Program-made: the position numbers and the translations under genes
Part shown: one piece after another, positions 1 to 6,450 of the stretch
Numbering within the stretch: the stretch's first letter is position 1
How the letters are laid out: the number at the start of each line of letters is the position of its first letter
The notes under the pieces: generated by a model
Databases searched by the model: none
What the model was told of the DNA's origin: nothing
What the model saw: only the letters and a program-made list of their open reading frames with translations
Assembly (NCBI GenBank): GCA_019894735.1
Contig: JAGXOB010000041.1
Coordinates: 388-18,268 of the forward strand
Source: Promethearchaeota archaeon
GTDB lineage: Archaea; Asgardarchaeota; Lokiarchaeia; Sigynarchaeales; SOKP01
Length of the DNA stretch: 17,881 nt
Reading direction: 5' to 3'

Positions 1-52
1 ATTTTACTATTTATTATTATTATTATTTAGATTTTAATCTCGACTATTCTGA

Positions 53-68
53 GTTTAATATATTAAAC
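53..68. repeat. 16-bp perfect palindrome
   Basis: GTTTAATATATTAAAC reads the same on both strands. It lies about 60 bp past the 3' end of the minus-strand gene that ends at 129. It could be a transcription-factor site or a TATA-rich promoter for a gene beyond the left edge. The rest of 1-128 is AT-rich, with a short ATT-repeat tract and no gene that I can support. Confidence 0.4.
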
Positions 69-128
69 CAATTAAGAGTATTTAAAAAAAGAGACAGATC
101 GGGTTTATTTCGATGTAACAAGTAAAAG

Positions 129-476
129 TTACGGGTTAATTTTATTTTCTTTTATAACTCTTTTTATGTATTCGAGAAGAAGTTGTTTCTCAGCTATGAA
201 AAAATGAAGCTTACTCTTTTCTGGATGTTCGTAGTAAATAACTTTAGCTAATTCTTTAACTTCGTCTTCAGTTGGTTCCAAAAGATCCCCATTAACATTG
301 TCATTCAATAATAAGACCAAATTATCTGTTTCAAGGGGTTTGATATCGTATCCATTTTGTGCATTTTTTAATATCTTAACTACAAGTTCGGCTAAATACC
401 AAACAGATTTATCGTAATCCTCTCCCGTGATATATCGTTGATACGCTAATATCTCTACATCTTCCTTAGTAAACAC
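129..476 (-). CDS. Small acidic protein of unknown function, 115 aa
   Basis: I do not recognise this protein. It starts at GTG (474-476), with GGAG about 12 nt upstream, which is rather distant. It is rich in Glu, Asp, Lys and Leu, has no membrane segment or cysteine motif, and is probably a mostly helical soluble protein. A polar middle (around residues 40-70, with runs such as LLLNDNVNGDLLEPTEDE) separates two amphipathic helical parts. It stands alone, with the tRNA-Thr gene behind it on the other strand. Coding status is supported by its length in an AT-rich background and its ordinary amino-acid composition. Confidence 0.6.
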   Translation of the reverse strand: MFTKEDVEILAYQRYITGEDYDKSVWYLAELVVKILKNAQNGYDIKPLETDNLVLLLNDNVNGDLLEPTEDEVKELAKVIYYEHPEKSKLHFFIAEKQLLLEYIKRVIKENKINP

Positions 477-603
477 AGTAAACTAGAACTCCTTTTCTAT
501 AGTATAGAATAATTAGTATTTGAATAAAGAAAAAGTAAAGTTAACTTTTAATTATTTGTGTTGAATTTTTAATGCTTCTAAAACCAAAAAATTAAAAATT
601 CTT

Positions 604-621
604 GCAATATTATTTTTAAAT
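604..621 (+). promoter_or_regulatory. Probable TATA region of the tRNA-Thr gene
   Basis: An A/T-only stretch (AATATTATTTTTAAAT) lies roughly 15-30 nt before the mature 5' end of the tRNA at 633, where an archaeal TATA box would be expected. The surrounding sequence is also very AT-rich, so this placement is only approximate. Confidence 0.35.
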
Positions 622-632
622 GTTAAATTAAA

Positions 633-733
633 GCCTCCGTGGCTTAGTGGTATAGCGGCAGAATTTAATCATTTTCGATTAATTGCTGAAACTTGTAATC
701 TGCAGGTCGCGGGTTCAATTCCCGTCGGAGGCT
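633..733 (+). tRNA. tRNA-Thr (anticodon TGT) with a 29-nt intron
   Basis: The acceptor arms GCCTCCG (633-639) and CGGAGGC (726-732) pair perfectly, with discriminator T at 733 and no encoded CCA. The T-arm holds GGGTTCAATTCCC. The anticodon stem GCAGA/TCTGC closes only when an intron is removed, giving loop CTTGTAA with anticodon TGT (694-696), which reads ACA. A bulge-helix-bulge can be drawn: helix 656-659 with 685-688, bulges AGA (660-662) and AAA (689-691), and intron stem 663-670 with 677-684. This predicts an excised intron at 662-690, between positions 30 and 31, instead of the usual 37/38. A shift by one base (663-691) gives the same mature tRNA. Confidence 0.93.
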
Positions 734-757
734 TATTTTCTTTTTTCTTTTTAATTT
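734..757 (+). terminator. Oligo-T terminator after the tRNA
   Basis: The T-rich run TTATTTTCTTTTTTCTTTTT directly follows the discriminator base. Archaeal RNA polymerase typically terminates at such oligo-dT stretches. Confidence 0.5.
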
Positions 758-824
758 GCGATTTTAATTTGATAAATCAGTAGATAATAGGCAAAATTTA
801 ATTTCAGTATTAAGTTTTAGATTA

Positions 825-2417
825 ATGAATTGGATGAATCAGATAAAACACATAATTTTTTGCATTATTGACGATGTACGATCTGAACAATTTTTCAAAC
901 TCCTAGATGATGGTTCACTTCCTAATTTAAAACTATTAATGAACACAGGAATTTATTCAAAAAATTGTATAACAGATTTTCCATCCTTAACTTACCCTAC
1001 TCAAGTGTCAATGCTTACGGGTACTTATACTGGGAATTACTTGGAAGAATTATGCCACGGAGTACCCTCTTTTCATTGGATGGGCCGCAACAAAGATCCC
1101 CCCTTTTTAAGATCATATAATTCAATAGGATCAGATGAGAGAATTCAAGTATACAAATTAAATGATGACTTAGGAAAAAACTGCAAAACTTTATTCGAAA
1201 TGGTCGGAGATGGAAACACCGTAAGTATCAGTCAATTTATTAGTAGAGGTGTAGATTATCTTTTCCCCGAGAGAAAGACCAAATTAATCTTATATTACCT
1301 TTTAATAAAACACTCTTATAATATAAACAAATATATTTTGAAAGCAAACTTAGTTGCTGTGAAGAAGCTACTTAAAACTTTTGAAAACCCAAAGAGATTT
1401 TTCAATATTAATGAAGCTCCGGTTGCTTCTAACCTATTGTTCGTTTCTTCAGATGTAATGATGCATCTTTACGGTTTTGATTCAGAGTTATATAAACTAA
1501 ATTTGTTACACATCGATAAAGCACTTGGAATCCTGCTTGAAGGATTAAACAAATTAGATTATTTGAACGAAACTGCTTTTGCTATTTCCTCTGATCATGG
1601 GAATTATAAAGCAAAAGCTTTAGGGGATTTTGGAAATTTTTTTAGCGAAAATGGTTTAAAACATTACCACCCTCGAAAGGCTATCAAAGGAAATATTAAT
1701 TTAGGAGGTTTTAATAGCGTAGGATTTTTCAATTTTAAATCAAACGAGAACACTGATGGGAGAATTTGGAATCACCCTACAATCGCAGATTTGGAGAATT
1801 ATGGTCCCAAACAGGTAAATGTATTAGAAAAGCTATTTACTCTAAATGGTATCCAATTAATGTATTACTGTGACGATGGGAACACATCTAAAAAGGGAAA
1901 AATCCATTTAAAAAGAAAAAATCAAAAAACAGGTAAAATAATTAAAAGTTCTATCGAATATTCAGGAAACGGCAAGGAATTTAAAACAAAATATTCCTCA
2001 GAGGTTGATGATAGTGACGTGTTTAATTATAATAGCGACGAGATTGCCAGCAAGTTAATGGATAATAGATTTCACGCAATAAACGAATGGTTAAACGCTA
2101 CTTCTCACATTAACTTCCCATTATACCCCGATTTGCTTTCGCGGAACTTTAAAAATCCCAGGAGAGCGGATATTATAGTTAGCACCTGTGGTGATGTTGC
2201 GTATAATATTAAACACGGAAAAAAAGAAAATAAAAATTTGTATTTACACGATATTGGGCTGAAAAGAAGCACTACTGTTCCACTAATTATCGGAGGATCA
2301 GAGGATATACCAGTGAAAGAAATTTCCCATTGTAAAATTACAGATATTGTCCCAACTCTGTTAAAGATGTTAGGAAAAAAACCACATCCAAGCGTTGTTG
2401 GTGAGAGCTTAATCTAA
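825..2417 (+). CDS. Alkaline phosphatase superfamily phosphodiesterase / nucleotide pyrophosphatase-like protein
   Basis: This 530-aa protein carries the metal-ligand set of the type I phosphodiesterase branch of the alkaline phosphatase superfamily. Seen are D16 after a hydrophobic strand (IIFCIIDD), the nucleophile region FPSLTYPT with T56, CHG at 77-79, D210 and H214 in SSDVMMHLYG, D257-H258 in SSDHG, and H475 before a hydrophobic VPLIIGG strand. In this family, two divalent metals and the threonine hydrolyse phosphodiester or pyrophosphate bonds. The substrate cannot be read from the sequence. A long segment (about 280-460) between the metal motifs probably forms a cap or lineage-specific insert. 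There is no signal peptide, so it is likely cytosolic. No Shine-Dalgarno precedes ATG 825, and an in-frame ATG at 834 is an alternative start. Leaderless transcription is possible. It is convergent with the ferredoxin-like gene. Confidence 0.85.
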   Translation: MNWMNQIKHIIFCIIDDVRSEQFFKLLDDGSLPNLKLLMNTGIYSKNCITDFPSLTYPTQVSMLTGTYTGNYLEELCHGVPSFHWMGRNKDPPFLRSYNSIGSDERIQVYKLNDDLGKNCKTLFEMVGDGNTVSISQFISRGVDYLFPERKTKLILYYLLIKHSYNINKYILKANLVAVKKLLKTFENPKRFFNINEAPVASNLLFVSSDVMMHLYGFDSELYKLNLLHIDKALGILLEGLNKLDYLNETAFAISSDHGNYKAKALGDFGNFFSENGLKHYHPRKAIKGNINLGGFNSVGFFNFKSNENTDGRIWNHPTIADLENYGPKQVNVLEKLFTLNGIQLMYYCDDGNTSKKGKIHLKRKNQKTGKIIKSSIEYSGNGKEFKTKYSSEVDDSDVFNYNSDEIASKLMDNRFHAINEWLNATSHINFPLYPDLLSRNFKNPRRADIIVSTCGDVAYNIKHGKKENKNLYLHDIGLKRSTTVPLIIGGSEDIPVKEISHCKITDIVPTLLKMLGKKPHPSVVGESLI

Positions 2418-2473
2418 CATTTAGAATTTAAAGAAAAAGATTAAAAATGTATTATCTTAATAAGCCTTCTTAA

Positions 2474-3583
2474 TCACGTTGTTTTTGTCCTTGGAGGCGG
2501 AACAAATACTTCTCTATTTCCGGTTCTTTTTAAGTTCATCGCCTCTTCGGGACAATGATGAACGCAAACACCACACCCAATACACCTATCCTCGTTAATA
2601 TTAGCAATATTTTCTTCTAACTCAATAGCCTCCATTGGACACTTCTCTACGCACGTTCCACAACCTATGCAATCACCATCGTTCACTTCTGCTAAATAGC
2701 TAGTAAAGCTATGATAGGGCGTTGAACCATTCCAAAACATCGAGAAATTCCCACAGCAACATTTACAACAATTACATATAGCCTCTTCATCTAATTCTGG
2801 TTTAAGGTGAATGTGAAACGCTTTATGAACGAGTCCTTCATCTGATGCTTTATTTATTATTTTTATTGCTTCTTCTTTTGAAATTTTGGCTCCAAACTTA
2901 TGGTCAATCGCAAATTGGGCGCTTTTTCCTAAAAGAAAACAATTTAATCGCTCATCGGTTACCTTGCATGATTGTTGGAGTAAATCTTTCTCGTGACGGC
3001 AATAACAATGAACTAGTGCAATATCATCGAACTTATTCACAATTTTAGAAGCTTCTTCGTGTGGTAATATTTTATCAACTGGAACATCCTCAATTCTTTC
3101 CTCAACTGGTACTATTCTGGAAATAGGAGGAAAGTTTTTATATTGAGCTACGATAGTATCGTAATTCTTTTGGGTTCCTTCTTTTAAATCTCTAAAAAGT
3201 AATTCGAAAAGGTAAGCAAGCTTTTTTTGTTTTTCCCCTACTTCTCCTTTCATGAATTGCATTTCAAATATTCCAGGAAAGTATCCAAGGAGGCGATATA
3301 CCATTATCCCTGTTCTTTTACTCGGTGCACCAATAACAACCCCATTATCCATTAGTTCATTCAAAATCTCGTTTAATGCTTCATTATCTAAGGTTGTTGT
3401 TTTTTTTATTTGATCAATACTTAGTGAGGGTTTTCGAAAAATTAGGATAAATTCTGCTTGTTCTACTGTTAATATTAATTTTAATAGCTCAATAAGAGTC
3501 TCGTTAACAACCATTGGAAGTTGTCCCGCTTTTACAATTGTCCGTGCTGCCTTATACCAAATCTTTTCACTTTCTATTGCCAT
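2474..3583 (-). CDS. Cysteine-rich protein with two 4Fe-4S ferredoxin motifs and a possible winged-helix N-terminus
   Basis: This 369-aa protein ends in two classic 4Fe-4S motifs: C305-C308-C311 with C315 (CIGCGTCVEKCP), and C334-C337-C340 with C344 (CIGCGVCVHHCP). Before them lies a cysteine-dense stretch, ICNCCKCCCG (269-278), and further upstream CYCRHEKDLLQQSC (193-206) plus C215. The latter two could bind a further Fe-S cluster or zinc. Residues about 40-100 (LSIDQIKKTTTLDNEALNEILNELMDNGVV) look like a winged-helix fold. Uncharacterised proteins with this Cys-rich plus ferredoxin layout are common in anaerobes; a role in electron transfer or redox sensing is inference. The ATG start is supported by AAGGGGGT about 9 nt upstream. 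The N-terminal helix has no membrane character, so the protein is probably cytosolic. Confidence 0.82.
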   Translation of the reverse strand: MAIESEKIWYKAARTIVKAGQLPMVVNETLIELLKLILTVEQAEFILIFRKPSLSIDQIKKTTTLDNEALNEILNELMDNGVVIGAPSKRTGIMVYRLLGYFPGIFEMQFMKGEVGEKQKKLAYLFELLFRDLKEGTQKNYDTIVAQYKNFPPISRIVPVEERIEDVPVDKILPHEEASKIVNKFDDIALVHCYCRHEKDLLQQSCKVTDERLNCFLLGKSAQFAIDHKFGAKISKEEAIKIINKASDEGLVHKAFHIHLKPELDEEAICNCCKCCCGNFSMFWNGSTPYHSFTSYLAEVNDGDCIGCGTCVEKCPMEAIELEENIANINEDRCIGCGVCVHHCPEEAMNLKRTGNREVFVPPPRTKTT

Positions 3584-3710
3584 TTTTTAAATACCCCCTT
3601 ATTTTATAAATCGATCCTATTATTATTAGATTAATTAATTCTTAATTAAATTAAAATTCTATGTTTAAAGGTAAGGGGATTATTATATCTAATTCCAAGT
3701 GTGGTATATA

Positions 3711-4136
3711 TTAGAGCGGTTCCCTAACTAAATAATAAACACTTTTAGAATTACAGTTTGGACAATTTTCTTTTCGCTCTTTAGTGGCTAAACTGTCTTT
3801 CCACTCTTCATCGCAATTCAGACACCCATAACCGTTGAAACCTTCTTTAAGATTAATATTTCCACCAGATACGCGGATATCTTTTCCTTCTATAAGGGCT
3901 TGAGTGATTTTTTGATGGGCTTTATCTAAGATACGTGAAAAAGTTGGTTGCGACACGCTCATATTATCTGCAGAATCTTTTTGATTCAGGGAAATATAAT
4001 GTTTCAGTCTCATAGCTTCAAATTCTGCGATAGTAAGGCTAACAAAATCATCTACTACTGGTATATCTGATTCAGAAGGAAAATAAAAATTGCTAGGAGG
4101 ATTTTTAACATATCTCATACTCGTTTGACGGCCCAT
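3711..4136 (-). CDS. DUF134 (UPF0251) family predicted DNA-binding protein
   Basis: This 141-aa protein has the DUF134 layout: a basic N-terminus with a Pro/Phe-rich segment (PPSNFYFPSE), then the conserved LTIAEFEAMRLKHY helix, then a helix-turn-helix like that of sigma region 4 (NQKDSADNMSVSQPTFSRILDKAHQKI, about 52-78), then a short beta segment. The C-terminus adds a zinc ribbon with CLNC (about residues 105-108) and CPNC (about 125-128). Family members are predicted transcription regulators; none of their targets can be named here. The ATG start lies about 25-30 nt after a good TATA box (4161-4170), so the mRNA may be nearly leaderless. It is co-oriented with the ferredoxin-like gene, with 127 nt between them, so they may be separate transcripts. 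Confidence 0.88.
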   Translation of the reverse strand: MGRQTSMRYVKNPPSNFYFPSESDIPVVDDFVSLTIAEFEAMRLKHYISLNQKDSADNMSVSQPTFSRILDKAHQKITQALIEGKDIRVSGGNINLKEGFNGYGCLNCDEEWKDSLATKERKENCPNCNSKSVYYLVREPL

Positions 4137-4160
4137 TTCTTCAACTCTCTCTTATTTACT

Positions 4161-4170
4161 ATTTATAAAT
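4161..4170 (-). promoter_or_regulatory. TATA box of the DUF134 gene
   Basis: ATTTATAAAT lies 25-34 nt before the start codon at 4136, placing the predicted transcription start only a few bases before the ATG. A near-palindrome around TTCGAA (about 4172-4186) sits just upstream of the box and could be an operator, perhaps for autoregulation. Confidence 0.5.
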
Positions 4171-4274
4171 GATTATTCGAAATAATTATAGATAATAAGA
4201 ATAGACTCTGTTTTTAAGTATTTGGTTATTAAATATAATATCTCGCTCTGTACGGTAAAAAAATTTCATTTATT

Positions 4275-4292
4275 ATCAAAAGTTTTATATTT
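4275..4292 (+). promoter_or_regulatory. BRE/TATA promoter of the aminotransferase gene
   Basis: The stretch around CAAAAGTTTTATATTTT fits the archaeal pattern of a purine/A-rich BRE followed by TTTATAT. The predicted start of transcription near 4310-4315 leaves a leader of about 35 nt containing AAGGTG at 4337-4342. Confidence 0.5.
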
Positions 4293-4348
4293 TTGTTTAA
4301 ATGAATTAATACTAATTTTAATTCACTGAATTTCGTAAGGTGTTTTAA

Positions 4349-5524
4349 ATTAATATAAAATATGCTGATAGAATTTCAAGACTGCCCATTTATATTTTTG
4401 CTGAAATTGAACAAATAATAAATAAAAAGAAAACGGAAGGAATCGACTTCATTCCATTAGGAATTGGAGATCCAGATTTGACAACACCCGACTTGATCTT
4501 AAACGAGATGATTAAACAAGTAAAGAATCCCGAGTACCAGAATTATCCATCAAGCATGGGTGAGCAAGATTTCAGAGAAGCAGTCCAAAGGTGGTATAAA
4601 GTAAGGTTTGGAGTAGATTTCGATGCAAAAGACGAGGTTACTGGGCTAATAGGAGGAAAAGAAGGAGTAGCTAATATCGCCAGAGCATTTATTAACCCGG
4701 GAGATATTGTGTTGTGTCCGAATCCAGGTTATCCTGTTTATGAGAACGGTGGTACAAAACTTTGTGACGGAATTGCTCATTTAGTCCCACTATTAGAAGA
4801 AAATAGTTTTTTACCCGATTTTAATGCAATCGATGTAGAAACACTTAAAAAAGCAAAGTTAATGTATTTAAATTACCCTAACAACCCTACTGGAGCAATA
4901 GCACCTAAAAGTTTCTTAAAAGAAGCATCAGATTACGCTGAAGATTATAAGTTCCTCATTGTCTACGATAATCCTTATTCAGAGTTTACCTATGAAGATT
5001 ACTTAGCGCCGTCGCTACTAGAAATTGATCGAAACCACATCGAAATTAATAGTGCTTCGAAAATGTTTTGTATGACGGGATTTAGATGCGGTTGGGCTGT
5101 TGGTCATAAAGATATAATAAAAGGTATGAGAACTGTTAAGTCTCACATTGACTCTGGTTGTCCGATATTTATCCAAAAAGCAGTAGTTAAAGGTTTAGAT
5201 GAATATAAATCTGAAGAAAAACCAAAAATAGTAAAAGAAACTGTCAAAACTTATGAAATAAGGAGAAATGTGTTAGTTAAAGGCTTAAATAATATTGGTT
5301 GGGAAACAAAGAAACCAAAAGCAACTTTTTACATCTGGACTCACATCCCAGAAGGAGAAACTAGTAGCATGGACTTTGTGAAAAAACTAATAGATGTGGG
5401 AGTAATTCTCACACCAGGTAATGGTTTTGGCAAGTATGGAGAAGGATTCGTGAGATTTGCCTTAACCCAACCAGTTGATAAGATAAATGAAGCCCTAGAA
5501 AGAATAGACAGAACTCTCAATTAA
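4349..5524 (+). CDS. Class I PLP aminotransferase, LL-diaminopimelate aminotransferase-like
   Basis: The protein has the fold-type I motifs in order: GIGDPDL near the N-terminus, a Gly-rich cofactor region (GLIGGKEG), NYPNNPTG, YDNPYSEF, SASK with the PLP lysine (codon 5060-5062, residue 238), and FVRFAL with the carboxylate-binding Arg. Such proteins are usually called LL-diaminopimelate aminotransferase (lysine branch) or aspartate-type aminotransferase; the substrate cannot be fixed here. The N-terminal residues after the start match the family pattern (KYADRISRLPIYIFAEIE), so the gene must begin well before the TTG at 4478. No ATG, GTG or TTG occurs in that stretch. I place the start at ATT 4349, 6 nt after AAGGTG. 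ATA 4355 is the alternative, aligning where relatives have Met. With the ATT start the protein is 391 aa, a normal family length. Confidence 0.82.
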   Translation: MNIKYADRISRLPIYIFAEIEQIINKKKTEGIDFIPLGIGDPDLTTPDLILNEMIKQVKNPEYQNYPSSMGEQDFREAVQRWYKVRFGVDFDAKDEVTGLIGGKEGVANIARAFINPGDIVLCPNPGYPVYENGGTKLCDGIAHLVPLLEENSFLPDFNAIDVETLKKAKLMYLNYPNNPTGAIAPKSFLKEASDYAEDYKFLIVYDNPYSEFTYEDYLAPSLLEIDRNHIEINSASKMFCMTGFRCGWAVGHKDIIKGMRTVKSHIDSGCPIFIQKAVVKGLDEYKSEEKPKIVKETVKTYEIRRNVLVKGLNNIGWETKKPKATFYIWTHIPEGETSSMDFVKKLIDVGVILTPGNGFGKYGEGFVRFALTQPVDKINEALERIDRTLN

Positions 5525-5568
5525 GCTTCTATACCCTTATCTTATTTCTTAATAGATTAGCTTTTTCA

Positions 5569-5748
5569 TCATTCAAAATCTCTAAAAATATCTTCCTCAA
5601 TTTCAATTTCTCCTGGAATCCAGTTTGAATAATCTAGATATTTCCAGAAGGTATTTTCCTCAGAATATTTGTTTTCCTCCTTAATGGGGATCATATTACT
5701 TTCTAAAGTAATCTGAGTTTCAATCTTATCAAGAACTTCTTTTTCCAT
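5569..5748 (-). CDS. Small acidic protein, 59 aa (cassette copy 1)
   Basis: ATG 5748 follows a perfect GGAGGTGA (5753-5760) with 5 nt between GGAGGTG and ATG. The product is very acidic, with no cysteines and no membrane segment. I do not recognise it. Its C-terminal part reads LDYSNWIPGEIEIEED, which lines up with FDISDAYPGRIESEDQ of the small protein encoded at 6189-6365: 7 of 16 identical, including the central PG.IE. Both genes follow the same kind of two-hairpin leader at similar spacing, which strongly suggests they are duplicates. It is convergent with the aminotransferase gene, 44 nt away. The function is unknown. Confidence 0.65.
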   Translation of the reverse strand: MEKEVLDKIETQITLESNMIPIKEENKYSEENTFWKYLDYSNWIPGEIEIEEDIFRDFE

Positions 5749-5826
5749 TTTTTCACCTCCAGTTTTTTTAATATCGTGAGGTGCCGGAATCCTTGATGAT
5801 CTTAATTTAATTTAAATCTTTGATGA

Positions 5827-5953
5827 GAGAGCAAATCCGAGAAAAATTAAAAGAAGATCGAAAGGGATCGGCTCTCATCTATAATAATAATACTACTACT
5901 ACACCCAATAAAAGGTTTAAAACTTTTTCAATTGAAGATTTAGTAGTATTATT
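5827..5953 (-). ncRNA. Two-hairpin structured RNA leader, copy 1
   Basis: The outer hairpin (first on the minus strand) pairs 5886-5898 (AATAATACTACTA) with 5941-5953, a perfect 13-bp stem with a 42-nt apical region. The second pairs GAGAGC (5827-5832) with GCTCTC (5871-5876) and, across a 2x2 internal loop, ATCC (5835-5838) with GGAT (5865-5868). An alternative 8-bp register is GATGAGAG (5822-5829) with CTCTCATC (5872-5879). Copy 2 at 6451-6579 preserves both hairpins with compensating base changes. The strand is assigned from a TATA box at 5986-5994, which predicts a transcript start near 5960, and from the small ORF about 66 nt downstream of the second hairpin. Confidence 0.55.
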
Positions 5954-5985
5954 TAAGATCATTAGAATACATAAAATGATGAGGC

Positions 5986-5994
5986 TATTTAAAT
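5986..5994 (-). promoter_or_regulatory. TATA box of cassette copy 1
   Basis: On the minus strand ATTTAAATA precedes the first hairpin of the leader by about 30 nt, so transcription should start about 10 nt before that hairpin. A box shared with copy 2 (ATGGGGATAAAAAAT here, 6000-6014) lies 5 nt upstream of the TATA. Confidence 0.45.
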
Positions 5995-6067
5995 GTTTCA
6001 TTTTTTATCCCCATTTTACAAAATATCACATGACTAAAATGAATTTAAAGTAAAAAGTTTTGAACTC

Positions 6068-6087
6068 ATCTAAAATTGAGTTTAGAT
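6068..6087. repeat. 7-bp hairpin between the two cassettes
   Basis: ATCTAAA (6068-6074) and TTTAGAT (6081-6087) form a stem with a 6-nt loop. It lies between the end of the copy 2 small ORF (6189) and the promoter of copy 1, so it may end the copy 2 transcript, although no strong T run follows on the minus strand. Confidence 0.3.
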
Positions 6088-6188
6088 CAAACTGATTAAA
6101 ATTAAGATTGTAAAGAGATAAGTATTTGATTGTCTTAGCTTGAACAGCCAATAAATTACGAATAAAAAGAAAAAGAAAAAAATTAAAA

Positions 6189-6365
6189 TTATTTTGAGAG
6201 TTTTTTATATTTTCGTCTCAGATAAGCCATTTTTTTTTGGTCTTCACTTTCAATTCTACCAGGATAGGCATCTGAAATGTCAAACGACATCATGACTGGG
6301 GCAAGATCAGAACTCCAATCTTTATAGTATTCCAATATGGGATCAGATTCTCCATTATCTGTCAA
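6189..6365 (-). CDS. Small protein, 58 aa (cassette copy 2)
   Basis: The frame is open up to ATG 6383, but a perfect GGAGGTGA (6374-6381) overlaps that ATG, so initiation there would lack an upstream ribosome site. The first in-frame start after it is TTG 6365, 9 nt past GGAGGTG, giving 58 aa, close to the 59 aa of the copy 1 protein. The ATG best placed for this ribosome site (6370) lies in another frame and hits a stop after two codons (ATG AAT TGA). The product is acidic in its N-terminal part and basic at the end (MAYLRRKYKKLSK). FDISDAYPGRIESEDQ matches the copy 1 protein. There are no cysteines or membrane segments. The function is unknown. If the 6383 start is used, the protein is 64 aa. 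Confidence 0.55.
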   Translation of the reverse strand: MTDNGESDPILEYYKDWSSDLAPVMMSFDISDAYPGRIESEDQKKMAYLRRKYKKLSK

Positions 6366-6450
6366 TTCATTTTTCACCTCCATTTTTGATTTTTGATTTT
6401 TGCGGTAAGAATTGAACCCTTATCCCACTTTTTCTTAAGAACTGATAGAC

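Larger units (their letters stand above)
5569..6014 (-). repeat. Tandem cassette, copy 1 (promoter, leader, small ORF)
   Basis: Copy 1 of a unit repeated at about 630-640 bp. From the promoter end it contains an ATGGGGATAAAAAAT box (6000-6014), a TATA box (5986-5994), the two-hairpin leader (5827-5953), GGAGGTGA (5753-5760) and the 59-aa ORF. Stem sequences and element order match copy 2; hairpin loops and much of the coding sequence have diverged. Confidence 0.55.

Noticed and set aside
2845..3048. Plus-strand 67-codon ORF
   Set aside because: It is antisense within the strongly supported ferredoxin-like gene, has a Leu-run product from an A-rich coding strand, and has no independent support.
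5794..5879. C/D-box guide RNA suggested by two TTGATGA motifs (about 5794 and 5819)
   Set aside because: No CTGA D box lies at the right spacing; the motif at 5819-5825 partly overlaps the hairpin arm, which explains it better.
5820..6053. Plus-strand 77-codon ORF
   Set aside because: It lies across both leader hairpins, has no ribosome site, and its product is low-complexity (NNNTTTT) because it translates the inverted-repeat arms. The structured-RNA reading explains the sequence better.
6400..6425. Possible tRNA remnant on the minus strand (GGGTTCAATTC, identical to 11 nt of the tRNA-Thr T-arm), hinting at an integration site
   Set aside because: The flanking bases do not form a T-stem or an acceptor stem, and the match does not extend beyond 11 nt, so chance is sufficient.
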